64,000 bases of DNA from Schistocerca nitens (GCF_023898315.1 NC_064622.1:271923503-271987502); one strand, 5' to 3'. Counted from the first letter of the stretch, positions 21,531-31,897 are shown. Notes: generated by a model from the letters alone, not told the origin. Numbers and translations are program-made.

Positions 21531-21565
21531 CTGAAGATGCGTAACATGTATATGCGAAACATGTC
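21531..21565 (+). ncRNA. Hammerhead-like motif, right member of inverted pair
   Basis: Core CTGAAGA (21531-21537), a short hairpin with GC/GC closure, GAAA (21556-21559), palindrome CATG (21560-21563) and TC (21564-21565). All conserved core positions and an allowed cleavage site are present. Stem I pairing is poor. Confidence 0.45.
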
Positions 21566-22640
21566 TCATACTCAAGAATAAATTTCAAATGCAAAAAAAC
21601 GGATGATTTCTTATCTTTATGATGAAACATAACTGAAGTTAGAAACTGAGGTTAATGGCTTCAATCATTTACAGTACGCAAATTACAGTTCAGCTGGAAC
21701 TGATTGTTCACTGTCAGCAACTTACTTTTTCAATCAGTTATTCCATTTGCTACGTTGAGCTCCGTTTTACATTTTCGTTTGGTTCTTCAGAGTCCATGTC
21801 GGTTCGAGAAGATTCGTATGTGTTTAACGCATCACTGTTTTGATCACGATTCCAATCCAGTTCTTTTCTCGTATACGGGACACGATTCACAGAAATAAAG
21901 ATGAACCTGATTCTGAGTCAGACCGGTGTCGCCCTGGTGTGCGTCGCATCACGTTGCAGAAGGTCGACGAGGAGATAGTAGACAGCATACAAACAGCTGA
22001 TTTGGTCTCAGGCGTGGAGCCGGCAGCTTCAATGCACCATAAATATGGAGCACTGTCTGTCTTTCCGGAGTCTTCCGACAGATTCCAACTGGCGGTGCCA
22101 CGAAATGCGGTCACCTTGAAACCGATCGGAGCGCGTTGACAACTGTCACAGACTTTCGGGAACGGAAGTTGTAATTCAGTTCAGCGTCTCTTATCATTTA
22201 TCTTCACGAACATCATTCGAGCAGACAGTTTTTAGATCGTATTCACTTCTTTTCTGTAATATTACCCTGCTCCTCACAGTACACACACATCGAACGGTGT
22301 TAATATGCTCGTAACGTTCGGTCAGACTTGAATTTGAGAACATTAACCCTCCGCAATCAATTCATTTCTAATTAAAATTACTATAAAAACCGTTACAAAG
22401 CAACAGGAAGTAGATTATTTAGACAAATTATCGATGAGGTTTAAGTAAGACAGTCTGAATAAAGACTTGATCAGTGATACAAAATGTGCTGCTAGTTTGG
22501 GTAATATTGTCTAATAGTTGATACAGTAGACCTGGATTCATCAGGGACTACGTACAATGTTTTTACTTTCTATGTTACATCGTCTGCGCTTTGTTCTGTT
22601 GGGACATTACGTAGTAGTGTTTTGATGAACTCTCTTTTGC
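21566..22640. other. No recognisable gene
   Basis: Contains overlapping open frames at 21655-22139 with no recognisable domain. Part of this may be the 3' end of the gypsy relic to the right, but no LTR could be defined. Confidence 0.4.
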
Positions 22641-24560
22641 CACGTCTTTGATGAAATCAATGCGTAAATCTCACTGTGAGGGATTTGCAACGCTCGTTGC
22701 AAATAAGTGATGAAAATGCATTTGAAATTATATTGACTTGTCCTGGCAAATAGTGAATTTTAGAATCAAATTCTTGTAAACTTGATGCCCAGCGTGTCAG
22801 ATGGTTCAGCATTAAGAGAAAGCTTGTTAAGGAAGATAAGGCCTTGTGATCCGTCATAACAGTAGTTTTCTGAATGAGATTTTCACTCTGCAGTGGAGTG
22901 TGCGCTGTTAATAAAATTTCTGGCAGACTAAAACTGTGTGCCGGACCGAGACTCGAACTTGGGACCTATGCCTTTCGCGGGCAAGTGCTCTACCATCTGA
23001 GCCACCCAAGCACGACTCACGCCACGTCCTCACAGCTTTACTTCCGCCAGTACCTCGTCTCCTACTTTACAAACTTCACAGAAGCTCTCCTGTGAACCTT
23101 GCGGAACTAGCAGTCTTGGAAGAAAGGATATTGCGGGAATATGGCTTAGCCACAGCCTGGGGGATGTTTCCAGAATGAGATTTTCACTCTGCAGCGGAGT
23201 GTGCGCTGACATGAAACTTTCTGGCAGACTAAATCTGTGTGCTGGACCGAGACTCAAACTTGGGACCTTTGCCTTTCGCGGGCAAGTGCTCTACCTACTC
23301 AGCTTCTGTGAAGTTTGGAAGGTAGGAGATGAGGTACTGGCATATTCGAAGCTGTGAGGACGGCTCACGAGTCGTGCTTGGGTAGCTCAGTTGGTAGAGC
23401 ACTTGTCTGCGAAAGGCAAAGATCCCAAGTTCGAGTAGCGGTCCGGAACACAGTTTAAGCCTGCCGGAAAGTTTCAGTAGTTTTTCTTCCAAGTAGGTAG
23501 AAGGGAAGCTTCTGAAAACCCCAAACAATTGTTAGAGCTTCATGCTCAGTAGCTGTATACTTCCCTCCACATAGATTAAATGAGCATCTTGCTAAATGCG
23601 ATTTACAGTGTTGTGTGTAGCCATTTGTTTTATACATTTGGTACACCTCGATACCCGCGGTCAGACCCCATGAAATATTTCTTTTGATAAATCCAGATGG
23701 TGTGCAGCAATTTGGCATAACATAATTATAACTTGATAAGAACGAATCGCATTGTTTCCTTGTCTCTATCCAAATGGCATCTTTCATCAATAACTTTAAT
23801 AGTGAAGGTGCCCACAGACAACCATGTTCAAGAAATCGACCCTGGCATCTACAAAATCATAACAAACTTTGAAGTTGTTTTCAGTACTTAGCCAATGAGA
23901 ATATCCTAACGGCTTCCAATTTCTTTGTGACAAGCGCAGTTTCATCCGGCGTTATGATGTGCACCATGAATTTTATTTGTTTCGGTCCAAATTTAGTTTT
24001 ATCCAAATTGTAGGAAACATCTGATCTTTTAAATGTTTCTAACGCTTCTATCACAAAACTCAGGTGTTTTTTCAAAGTTTTGTTTCCAACCAAATGTCGC
24101 CAATATAAATGACTACTTTCTGCAGCAGTCTGTCGCCTGACGTTTCATCCAGTGAGCTCATAAAACCTGAAGAGGACACATTCAGACCATAGGGCACTAC
24201 TCTGAATTGATAATATCTGCCATTGTATAGAAAGACGAAGTATTTATGGCTAGCTGCGTCACGTTATAGCTGCCAAAAGCTGCTTCTTGGATCAAAACAT
24301 GCTAAATATTTGAATCTTAAGTTCTTTGTAATAGTACTTCTTGGTTTCCTGTCTGATCTCGTTGTGGCAGTAAAACTTAGTTACCAGCACGCATGTCCAA
24401 AACCAACCTGACTGTTCCATTTTCTTGTTCACTCAGAGAATCGGATTACAATAGTTGCCATCTGACCGCTCAATAATTCTCTGTTCCAGCATTCTTTTAA
24501 TTTCTTGATCCACAGCTTCGCTCTTTGCCGATGGAATAGTACAAGATCGGCCTTAATATG
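22641..24560 (-). pseudogene. Ty3/gypsy pol relic (reverse transcriptase and RNase H)
   Basis: Minus-strand fragments in several frames: reverse-transcriptase N-terminal segments near 24540-24120 (an EAVDQEIKRML-like motif and IIERSDG), the RT thumb region at 24093-23881 (KTKFGPKQIKFMVHI), RNase H N-terminal part at 23790-23500 (GKYTATEHEALTIVWGFQKL) and its C-terminal part at 22857-22657 (TDHKALSSL, LTRWASSLQEFD, HYLPGQVN). This order is that of a retrotransposon pol read leftward. Many stops and frame changes show it is old and dead. A composite insertion at 22870-23474 splits RNase H. Confidence 0.85.
22870..23474. mobile_element. Composite tRNA-like repeat with 10-bp target duplication
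   Basis: Flanked by CAGTAGTTTT at 22860-22869 and 23475-23484. Inside are two direct units that carry a tRNA-like segment on the minus strand (GAGACTCGAACTTGGGACC type) and one inverted unit on the plus strand, with the box-A-like TAGCTCAGTTGGTAGAGCA (23392-23410) and a box-B-like AAGTTCGAGTAGC. Each unit starts GAGATTTTCACTCTGCAG. A fragment of the same family is at 56846-56948. Confidence 0.8.
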
Positions 24561-24843
24561 TAATTTACATTTACAGCCGTTCATTAACATTGGTTTCTTA
24601 GAAAACTGTGTATAACTGTATTTTAATACCTTAGTTTATACTTGCTTTTGTTTTCCCACTAAATCAGATAGCTCCTGACTTTTTTCTGACATGGATTTTA
24701 CATAGAATCCCATTTGCGTCTTAATTTTTTTTTTCAACTACACTGGCTTGATTATCGATTTCGTTATATCACATTGACTTTAGCTTTAGTGTCACTTCCT
24801 CCTATGGGTACATCACTATATTTTAAATCTGTGCTCAGGGTGT

Positions 24844-25042
24844 GCCGGCCGCTGTGGTCGAGCGGTTCTAGGCGCTTCAATCTGGAACCGCGTGACCTCT
24901 ACGGTCGCAGGTTCGAATCCTGCCTCGGGCATGGATGTGTGTGATGTCCTTAGGTTAGTTAGGTTTAAGTAGTTCTAAGTTCTAGGGGACTGATGACCTC
25001 AGATGTTAAGTCCCATAATGTTCAGAGCTATTTGAACCATTT
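24844..25042 (+). mobile_element. tRNA-derived SINE with 10-bp target duplication
   Basis: Complete copy. Flanks CTCAGGGTGT (24834-24843) and CTCAGGGCGT (25043-25052) differ at one position. Confidence 0.93.
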
Positions 25043-25694
25043 CTCAGGGCGTCAACAACTTTTTTCAGGGCACATCCTTTATAGTATACTATCAACTTTT
25101 CTCTTCTGCCTCGAATAACTAATCTATTGTTTGCAAAATCCGATCTACAACTGTATTCCGTAAGTCTTTAAAAAACAAAAAGTAAAAAAGAAAAGAAAAA
25201 AGAGGAAGATGGAGTTACCAATATGCTGAGTTGAAATTCTTTTCCATCAATTCTGCACTAATTATTCCCATACTAATTACTGGAAATGATGGAAAGCCCG
25301 CAATACTGCATAATTGCTAATATAATTTCTGTGAAACTGCAGTCAATTGACTGCCACTGTTCGAAATATATTCTAAATTTAATCCACAGATTTAAACTGG
25401 TGTAAAAGACATTAAGATGTCATCCATAATTACTTCGCGCTCCCACAGTAAATCTTCACCTATGTCGTGGTTATTATCATGTAATGTATCATTAATAACA
25501 CCTTCTGACACATTCTATGGCTGTGTTGTTTCGAGTCGGGTCTTATTCGAAACTAAACGCAGTGACCTGTTATGTCCTCGTTCGTCGTACGAAGGCCGAT
25601 AATATTCTTCATACTGTCGACGTTGTTTATTTACGTACTGATCATCTACCTGTCAATGCTATTCATCTGCCCGTCGGTTGCAACTACTCTGCTT

Positions 25695-26043
25695 TATTAT
25701 TATTATTATTATTATTTATTATAAGTCCGTCTTCAGGCCACGAGTGGCCTACCGGGACCATCCGACCGCCGTGTCATCCTCAGTGGAGGATGCAGACGGG
25801 AGGGGCGTGGGGTCAGCAGACCGCTCTCCTGGTCGTTTTGCTGGTATTCTTGACCGAAGCTGCTACTATTCGGTAGAGTAGCTCCTCAATTGGCATCAGG
25901 AGGTTGACTGCACCCCGAAAAATGGCAACAGCGCATGGCGGCCTGGATGGTCACCCATCCAAGTGCCGACCACGCCCGACAGCGCTTAACTGCGGTGATC
26001 TCACGGGAACCGGCGTATCCACTGCGGCAAGGCCGTTGCCACC
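25695..26043 (-). mobile_element. 5S-rRNA-derived SINE with perfect 14-bp target duplication
   Basis: Read on the minus strand, the first 125 bp (26041-25918) follow 5S ribosomal RNA: GGCAACGGCC start, ATACGCCGGTT, GATCACCGCAGTTAAGC (box A region), GTCGGGCG and TTGGATGGGTGACC (box C region). A body of about 200 bp and an (AAT)n tail follow. CAACTACTCTGCTT stands at 25681-25694 and 26044-26057. This is the SINE3 architecture, with the 5S internal polymerase III promoter driving a retroposon. Confidence 0.92.
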
Positions 26044-26226
26044 CAACTACTCTGCTTATTATTATTGTAATGTTGACACTGCTTCGTGCCCGAATGTTCA
26101 TTTCGTTGATTATTTTGGTTTCCTCCCTACCTTTGGCTTCCATCATCAATGACCTCCATGCGATCGAGCATTAATAATACTTCTTAAAAGTCTTAAACAT
26201 GGCTGAGAATCAGGAACTGTATAAAA

Positions 26227-26263
26227 CTGAAGAGGTTCAAAAAAATCAGCCAACCGGTTGCAA
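26227..26263 (+). ncRNA. Decayed hammerhead-like motif
   Basis: CTGAAGA (26227-26233), GGTT...AGCC stem, then CCAA in place of GAAA, followed by palindrome CCGG (26254-26257) and TT. The GAAA box is altered, so this is a relic. Confidence 0.35.
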
Positions 26264-26437
26264 AACAAAGGTTTAGGAGCCCTTGTCCTAGGTCTCGATG
26301 TTTCGAAGAATATCTTCCTCTGAAGGAATGGGTTCTAACAATGTAAAATCAATGGCCATACCTCTTTTTAATATTTTAAAACTAATGACCATATACTTGG
26401 TGACAGCCTTTGATACTTGGGTATTCACATATATCAA

Positions 26438-26619
26438 GCCGCGCGGGGTATCCGCGTGGTCTCAGGCACCGTGCCATGGTCACGCGGCTCCACACGTCGG
26501 AGGTTCGAGTCTTCCCTCGGGCATGGGTATGTGTGTTGTCTTTTGCGTAAGTTAGGTTAAGTAGTGTGTAAGCCTAGGGACCGGTAATCTCAGCAGTTTG
26601 GTCCCATAGGAACTTACCA
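26438..26619 (+). mobile_element. Second tRNA-derived SINE family
   Basis: Head GCCGCGCGGGG..., box B GAGGTTCGAGTC, body with GTAAGTTAGGTTAAGTAGTG and a 3' part CAGCAGTTTGGTCCCATAGG. Same family as 26788 and 30361. No convincing target duplication was seen. Confidence 0.8.
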
Positions 26620-26637
26620 CAAATTATCAAATAACAT

Positions 26638-26734
26638 ATTTCAAAATCTTAAAAATGGCTGCGAATCAGCAACTGTAAAAATCTTCAGATGTATACAGTA
26701 GCTGATTCGCTGCTATTTTTAAGATACTGAAATA
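26638..26734. repeat. 40-bp-arm hairpin
   Basis: Arms 26638-26677 and 26694-26734 are near-complementary around GCGAATCAGC. A related single arm occurs near 26190-26220. Confidence 0.65.
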
Positions 26735-26787
26735 TGTGCCCATGCACAGCGAATGGCAATCTTTTAATTAACAATTTAATTAACAGC

Positions 26788-26993
26788 AGCCACGCAGTGT
26801 GGCATTGCGGTTTGAGGCGCCATGTCACGGACTGCGCGGCCCCTCCCGCCAGAGGTTCGAGTCCTCCCTCGGGCATGGGTGTGTGTGTGTTGCTCTTAGC
26901 GTAAGTTAATTTAAGTTAGATTAAGTAGTGTGTAAGTCTAGCGACCGATGACCGAAGCAGTTTGGTCCCTTAGGAATTCATACACATTTGATC
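26788..26993 (+). mobile_element. Second-family SINE with 14-bp target duplication
   Basis: Perfect ATTTAATTAACAGC at 26774-26787 and 26994-27007. The downstream copy overlaps the direct repeat of the neighbouring hairpin element. Confidence 0.93.
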
Positions 26994-27017
26994 ATTTAAT
27001 TAACAGCTTACCGGATC

Positions 27018-27220
27018 TAATAAAATTTTCTCGGGCATCCAACCGCGTCAGGTGGTTAAAGCCCCACGAGCTTTCGACCGAGCTCTGACTGTCAGTCTTA
27101 CCACTTGACAATGACCGGGGAGAGCTCGGTCGAAAGCTCGTGGGGTTTTAACCACCTGACGCGGCTGGATGCCCGAGAAAATGTTATTAATTCATATCGC
27201 CGCGAAACCATGCATTCATG
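27018..27220 (+). mobile_element. 203-bp hairpin element with 14-bp direct repeats
   Basis: Perfect direct repeats CAGCTTACCGGATC (27004-27017 and 27221-27234) flank 203 bp. Arms 27018-27086 and 27121-27189 are complementary over 69 bp with three mismatches and leave a 34-nt loop. A hammerhead-like fold spans the loop and right arm (27101-27143). No coding capacity. Confidence 0.8.
27101..27143 (+). ncRNA. Hammerhead-like fold with mutated core
   Basis: Stem I CCAC (27101-27104) pairs with GTGG (27140-27143). Stem II is GACCG (27113-27117) with CGGTC (27127-27131). GAAA is at 27132-27135, then GC and TC, with AGCT palindromic. The core reads TTGACAA instead of CTGAnGA, so all three stems survive but the core does not. 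Confidence 0.45.
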
Positions 27221-27239
27221 CAGCTTACCGGATCGTCCA

Positions 27240-27940
27240 GAAAGGCGTTATTATCCCAGTGATATTGACAATACCTCCTCATTATGCCTTTCTTACGATC
27301 ATATACCAGCGGCAACATCAAATCAGTTCTAATTTTCTGCTAGAAGCTTTGAGACCAATTTTTACGCAAACAAGCCTTCTGAAGTTCTTGGAATGTTTTA
27401 AATATCTTAGGAGATTTGTTTCCACAAATATGTGCTCCATCTTTCAAATAGCTTGGGCATATCTTGATTGTTTGTCGTTCAGAATATGCCATTGGAAAGC
27501 AATATGAAATTGGTCCGCAGAAAGAACCGGATAGGTTCTGTTTCCTGGGTGGAATACTTGAAATTTTTGAAATTTTTGCACGTTGGAGTGACCGATGGCT
27601 CCCTGGTGTAATGCCGGTACTATAAAATCAAGACCTCTTTCTTTCAAACAACTGTTAATTTCCTGTTTTACCATTTCGCATTCAAACAGTTCAACATTAT
27701 TGTCATGATTGCAGGTGGTAGAATTAATGCTATTAAATTTAGTTTCGAGTGCCGCACTTTGTTTCTGAACACCCGTAAACAATGTATAAATTTCTTTGTG
27801 CTTCGTGATACAATCGCGTTTAATATTAGCAACCTCTGTGTTTAGTTGAGTAACGAAATTAGCTGTGTCGTTCGCTGCCTGCTCCCAGTGTTCTGTGTGT
27901 TCATGTAATTCAGTTTTTACATTTACGAGCACAGTTTCAA
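27240..27940 (-). pseudogene. Ty3/gypsy gag-like relic
   Basis: A 162-residue minus-strand frame (27932-27444) starts with a Glu/Lys-rich coiled-coil-like half and continues to a capsid-like segment with HPGNRTYP followed by a stop near 27444. It has the same layout as the frame at 50063-49779 plus 49450-48880. It lies upstream of the pol relic in the minus orientation, as gag should. Capsid assignment rests on position and character, not on a diagnostic motif. Confidence 0.5.
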
Positions 27941-28412
27941 CATCATCGCATGGCGAATCTAATTGAGATTTTAGTTAATCATATCTGTGCGTTGATAACT
28001 GAGTTCATTCGCTCCGCTTATCTGTTATTTGTTTGTCGATTCTTAGCATCCGTCACTTGAATGTTATTCATCCTAGTATCCCCGTTCTGCGTTCCCTGGA
28101 TAAGCTTTAAAAATAAGACATATTGCAAGTCATTCACTTCAAATTCTTGAACATTCGAATTCAGTGTAGTTGACGTTGGAACAAATGAATCAAATTCATA
28201 TTTCTGCTATTTTGAGTATCTTAAGTTTTTATGAATTCTCTCCTACTGTGTCATCACATCTGCTACAGAGCCCCTTTACAGACAATGTCAGTTATACTAG
28301 TCATTTATATTGTTAGAGTTATACCGTTGCACAATTAAAGGTACCAACAATCACTACAAAAGTTCACTTTGTGTATACAATGGAGAAGTTCACTTTGTAT
28401 ATACAATGAAAA

Positions 28413-28516
28413 GCCAAAGGAACTGGCACACCTGCCTAATATCGTGTAGCGCCCCCGCGAGAACGCAGAAGTGCTGCAACACAAAGTGGCATGGACTCGA
28501 CTAATGTCTGAAGTGC
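28413..28516 (-). mobile_element. Possible Tc1-like terminal fragment
   Basis: The stretch around ACTGGCACACCTGCCTAATA and GGCATGGACTCGACTAATG resembles the 3' end of a Tc1-like family that I recall from orthopteran genomes. No transposase motif remains here, so the call rests on memory of the repeat. Confidence 0.35.
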
Positions 28517-28667
28517 GCGCCCGGTTAGCCCTGCGGTCTAACGCACAGCTTTCCGGATTGGGAAGGAGTGCCTGGTCCCCGGCACGAATCCGTCCGGCGG
28601 ACTTGTATCGAGATCCGGTGAGCCGGCCAGTCTGTGTGATTTCGCCCGAAGATAACGAGTAGGAAAC
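28517..28667 (+). mobile_element. Third tRNA-derived SINE family, fragment
   Basis: A tRNA-like head starting GCGCGCCCGGTTAGCC and containing CGGCACGAATCCG and GATCCGGTGAGCCGGCCAG. It differs from both other families. The 3' end is truncated. Confidence 0.6.
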
Positions 28668-28688
28668 TCATCGGAACGTTGTTGCAAA

Positions 28689-28888
28689 AAAATGGTTCAA
28701 ATGGCTCTGAGTACTATGGGACTTAACATCTGAGGTCATCAGTCCCCTAGAACTTAGAATTACTTAAACCTAACTAACCTAAGGACATCACACACATCCA
28801 TGCCCGAGGCAGTTTTTCGAACCTGCGACCGTAGCGGTCGCTCGGTTCCAGACTGTAGCGCCTAGAATCGCACGGCCACTCCGGCCGG
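28689..28888 (-). mobile_element. tRNA-derived SINE
   Basis: Complete reverse-oriented copy of the main family with several substitutions, including TTTTTCGAACC in the box B region. No clear target duplication was seen. Confidence 0.88.
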
Positions 28889-29078
28889 CTGTAGAGATAG
28901 GTGTTACCTGAAATACAAGAAATGTTACTAATCTACTATCTCAGAAGGGTCATTTGAGTGAGATTTTAAATTAACTTTTGTATACTTAAAATTTTTGAAA
29001 ACATTGTCAGCGATCTTTAAAATTAAAATTTAATGATTAAAAACAGTCTTGATCGCAACTTTTTATTTCTATTGGAGT

Positions 29079-29118
29079 GACCGGTTTCGATTCTATTTAA
29101 GAACCGTTTTCAGACTCC
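29079..29118 (-). ncRNA. Hammerhead-like motif with one core substitution
   Basis: Minus strand: stem I GGAGT pairs with ACTCC. The core is CTGAAAA (29107-29113), where CUGAnGA would need G in the sixth place. Stem II is GGTTCT with AGAATC. GAAA (29085-29088), CCGG (29081-29084) and TC follow. Confidence 0.5.
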
Positions 29119-29188
29119 AGAACGGTGGGTGGACTCCGTGGTACAAGTTGCGCCGACCCTCGACGCTGGAATAACTGCGTTCTGAAGT

Positions 29189-29228
29189 CCGAAGATGGTT
29201 CTTAAATAGAATCGAAACCGGTCGCTCC
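29189..29228 (+). ncRNA. Hammerhead-like motif, right member of pair
   Basis: Core CCGAAGA (29189-29195), stem GGTTCT/AGAATC, GAAA (29214-29217), CCGG (29218-29221) and TC. The second base of the core is C instead of T, and stem I has decayed. Confidence 0.4.
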
Positions 29229-29587
29229 AATAAAAATAAAAAGTTGCGATCAAGACTGTTTTTAATCTTTAAATTTTGTATACTTCTCTAGAATGTAGAA
29301 TTTCTAAAACTAAGATGGCATAAGTTTGAGTTATTGCGACTGCTGATTCCAGAATTATTAATAGTATTTGTCCAACAATTTTTAGTGAATTTATTTATTG
29401 TTCTTGTTGGTCCTGTTTTCGTAATGATGTTGATAACAAGAGTCCAGGAATTATATATGCAGAACATATATTCGATAAATTCTCCCGTCGCAAAGCGAAG
29501 AGAGTCAGTTAAACAATTCGGAGAAGTCCACTTGACTGTATTACGTTCTGCACCAAATGGTTGGCATGCAACATACTCCACGTCTCA

Positions 29588-29611
29588 CCACCACCACCAC
29601 CACCACCACAG
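29588..29611. repeat. (CAC)n microsatellite
   Basis: About eight CAC units. Confidence 0.95.
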
Positions 29612-29837
29612 CCCCTCTGCAACCGGGCGTGAGTGGTATTTTGATAATTAGGGAACAGATGCTACGGGGTGTTTTACATCTCACTCTTCACCCAATTATC
29701 ATAAAGAAAATATGGAACTGCTGGATCAGCGTGATAAACTATTAGAACTTAATATTATAGCTGCAGTACACCGTATTAATTAGTCGACAATACCGCTGTA
29801 TCTGCTAAGTTCTGTTACACTCGGCTTGCAATCTATT

Positions 29838-30036
29838 GCCGGCCGCGGTGGTCTCGCGGTTCTAGGCGCTCAGTCCGGAACCGTGCGCCTGCTACGGTCG
29901 CAGGTTCGAATCCTGCCTCGGGCATGGATGTGTGTGATGTCCTTAGGTTAGTTAGGTTTAAGTAGTTCTAAGTTCTAGGGGACTGATGACCACAGCAGTT
30001 GAGTCCCATAGTGCTCAGAGCCATTTGAACCATTTT
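29838..30036 (+). mobile_element. tRNA-derived SINE with 12-bp target duplication
   Basis: Perfect TTGCAATCTATT at 29826-29837 and 30037-30048. Complete copy. Confidence 0.95.
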
Positions 30037-30360
30037 TTGCAATCTATTTGAAGTGTTCCCACAGACAGTTTTTTCGATAATCTGCGATAATAGTAGTCTG
30101 AGTGAGGGCTATGAAAATTACATTGCTAGGCGTATTATCGCTGGGCAGTTTAAAGTGAGATTTTAGCATCGTATAGCGGTCAGAACAGATTGACTTCAAA
30201 AACTCTCCTCGCAGCTGGGCCGAGGTTGACCCACACTTAAAACCTGCATGCAGTATCATTTCTTTCATTGAACTATTATAGGTAATAGTGAAAATTGGTT
30301 GTATTGGCACCAACTTCAAGTCTGCGTCACAGAGCACATGTAGACACTTATTGGACAAAA

Positions 30361-30559
30361 GTCGCGCGGAATTAGCCGAGCGGTCTTGGGCGCTGCAGTC
30401 ATGGACTGTGCGGCTGATCCCGGCGGAGGTTCGAGTCCTGCCTCGGGCATGGGTGTGTGTGTTTGTCCGTAGGATAATCTAGGTTAAATAATGTGTAAGC
30501 TTAGGGACTGATGACCTTAGCAGTTAAGTCTCATAAGATTTCACACACATTTGAACATT
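30361..30559 (+). mobile_element. Second-family SINE with 13-bp target duplication
   Basis: Perfect TTATTGGACAAAA at 30348-30360 and 30560-30572. This is the best preserved copy of the family, with head GTCGCGCGGAATTAGCCGAG and box B GAGGTTCGAGTCC. Confidence 0.95.
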
Positions 30560-31897
30560 TTATTGGACAAAAATGACATCGTGGCCTATCGGCCATGTGG
30601 TGTCACTCTGTAAAGCGATGGCGAGAAAACGACAAGAATTATTTTTGGATAGATTTCAGGAAATGAAACGCTCGAGGCTAAAAACTAACTAAAAACTTCG
30701 GTAAGTAATGTGAGCGAAAAGTAGCAGCTCATTTTCGTGCAGTGGCGACTGGGAGATGACTAACATGCACTACGCAACACAGTTAGAGGATCAGGTTTTC
30801 GAAACTGAGTAAGTGTCTCCCATTGCGACGCAGAAGCTTGACATTTGGCTCGACGTCACCCTCGGACTCGACGACACTCCGAACAGAAAAAAAAGGTTCA
30901 TGTTATATTGAAGGTGGGTTAGTGATGATGTAACATTGGCATCAAATTTCAGCACAATTTTCCACAACGCCACTGTGAACTTGCACGCGATGGGCAGGCC
31001 GTCACACCATTCTTACACATATTCCACTTCTCAATATGACCGCTCTACAATGGAGATCAGAACCGCAACGCCCAACGTTCAAATAACGCCGTTCTCTTAT
31101 GGGTGGCCGAGGAAAACATTTCCGACACAGAGCCGATCAGAATAGACGTGAAAATGCCTCAGGAGGACGTAAAAAGGACGTCAATGAAACCGCCCTTTGT
31201 ATTGGGGCGTTGATACCCACACATTTCGCCATCGAAAATGAAAGTTCACAGTTTGATGAGCATAAGGACGACGTTCTTGAGAAACTTTTGCACTGGTGAC
31301 ACCCTACGGACGCTTCAGCCCAACTCTAAGGACACCATGTGCCGGCAACCTCACTGGACGCGACCACAACCATTTGGAGCGCAGTGCAACTGCAATTGTT
31401 TTTCTCTGGTGTACAGCGTGGAACCATTATGGACCGCTCAAAACCATTCACCGAAATTTGAACGTGATCAAAAGTGATTATGCTTTTTCAGTGCTCCTAT
31501 TTCGCGCACTGCTGTGGCGTGATCATGGGGGTGTAGATGCTGCATTCACACACGCGTGAACAAAATGGCAGTGTGTCCGTCCAAGACCACTTTCGGTGTC
31601 ACCCAGCGTCCTCTGCTGAGCACTTTAAAAATGTAACTGAACAGAGACAAGTCCTGAAAGAATCCTAGGCACCATCAGGCAGGCAACCGGACACCCCTCC
31701 GATTCCCCACACCTGCCAACAGGGGTAGAGCAGCAGTGGAGTTGGCGTGCTGCCGCCTATGGCTCGTTCACGGCTTTTTAAAGTGCTCAACAGAGCAGGG
31801 CGGGTGGCACCGAGGGTGTTGCCGAACTGGGTGCGTTTAGAAGGAACCTTTGCGATTTTATTCGTACGAGTCTCATTGTAGCAGGCCGCAGTGATGA

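Larger units (their letters stand above)
29034..29263. repeat. 240-bp palindromic element with paired hammerhead-like motifs
   Basis: Arms of about 70 bp (29034-29104 and about 29196-29263) share AAGTTGCGATCAAGACTG and GAATCGAAACCGGTC, with a central non-palindromic part. Each arm contributes a hammerhead-like motif pointing outward. Confidence 0.75.

Noticed and set aside
22936-23456. tRNA gene calls for the tRNA-like segments
   Set aside because: They lie in repeat units with target duplications and lack a well-paired acceptor stem and consistent anticodon arm, so they are retroposons and not functional tRNAs.
25918-26041. A functional 5S rRNA gene
   Set aside because: The 5S-like part is fused to a body and (AAT)n tail, diverges from 5S, and is bounded by a 14-bp duplication, so it is a SINE head.
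27105-27507. Plus-strand frames at 27105-27332 and 27169-27507 as genes
   Set aside because: They run from the hairpin element into the antisense of a gag-like relic and show no domain.
22641-28000. A complete endogenous retrovirus with envelope gene and LTR pair
   Set aside because: Only gag-like and pol relics were seen. No envelope-like frame and no matching LTR pair could be found.
30291-31300. Transposase in the foldback element
   Set aside because: Short frames at 30936-31559 have no DDE motifs and coincide with the palindromic arms.
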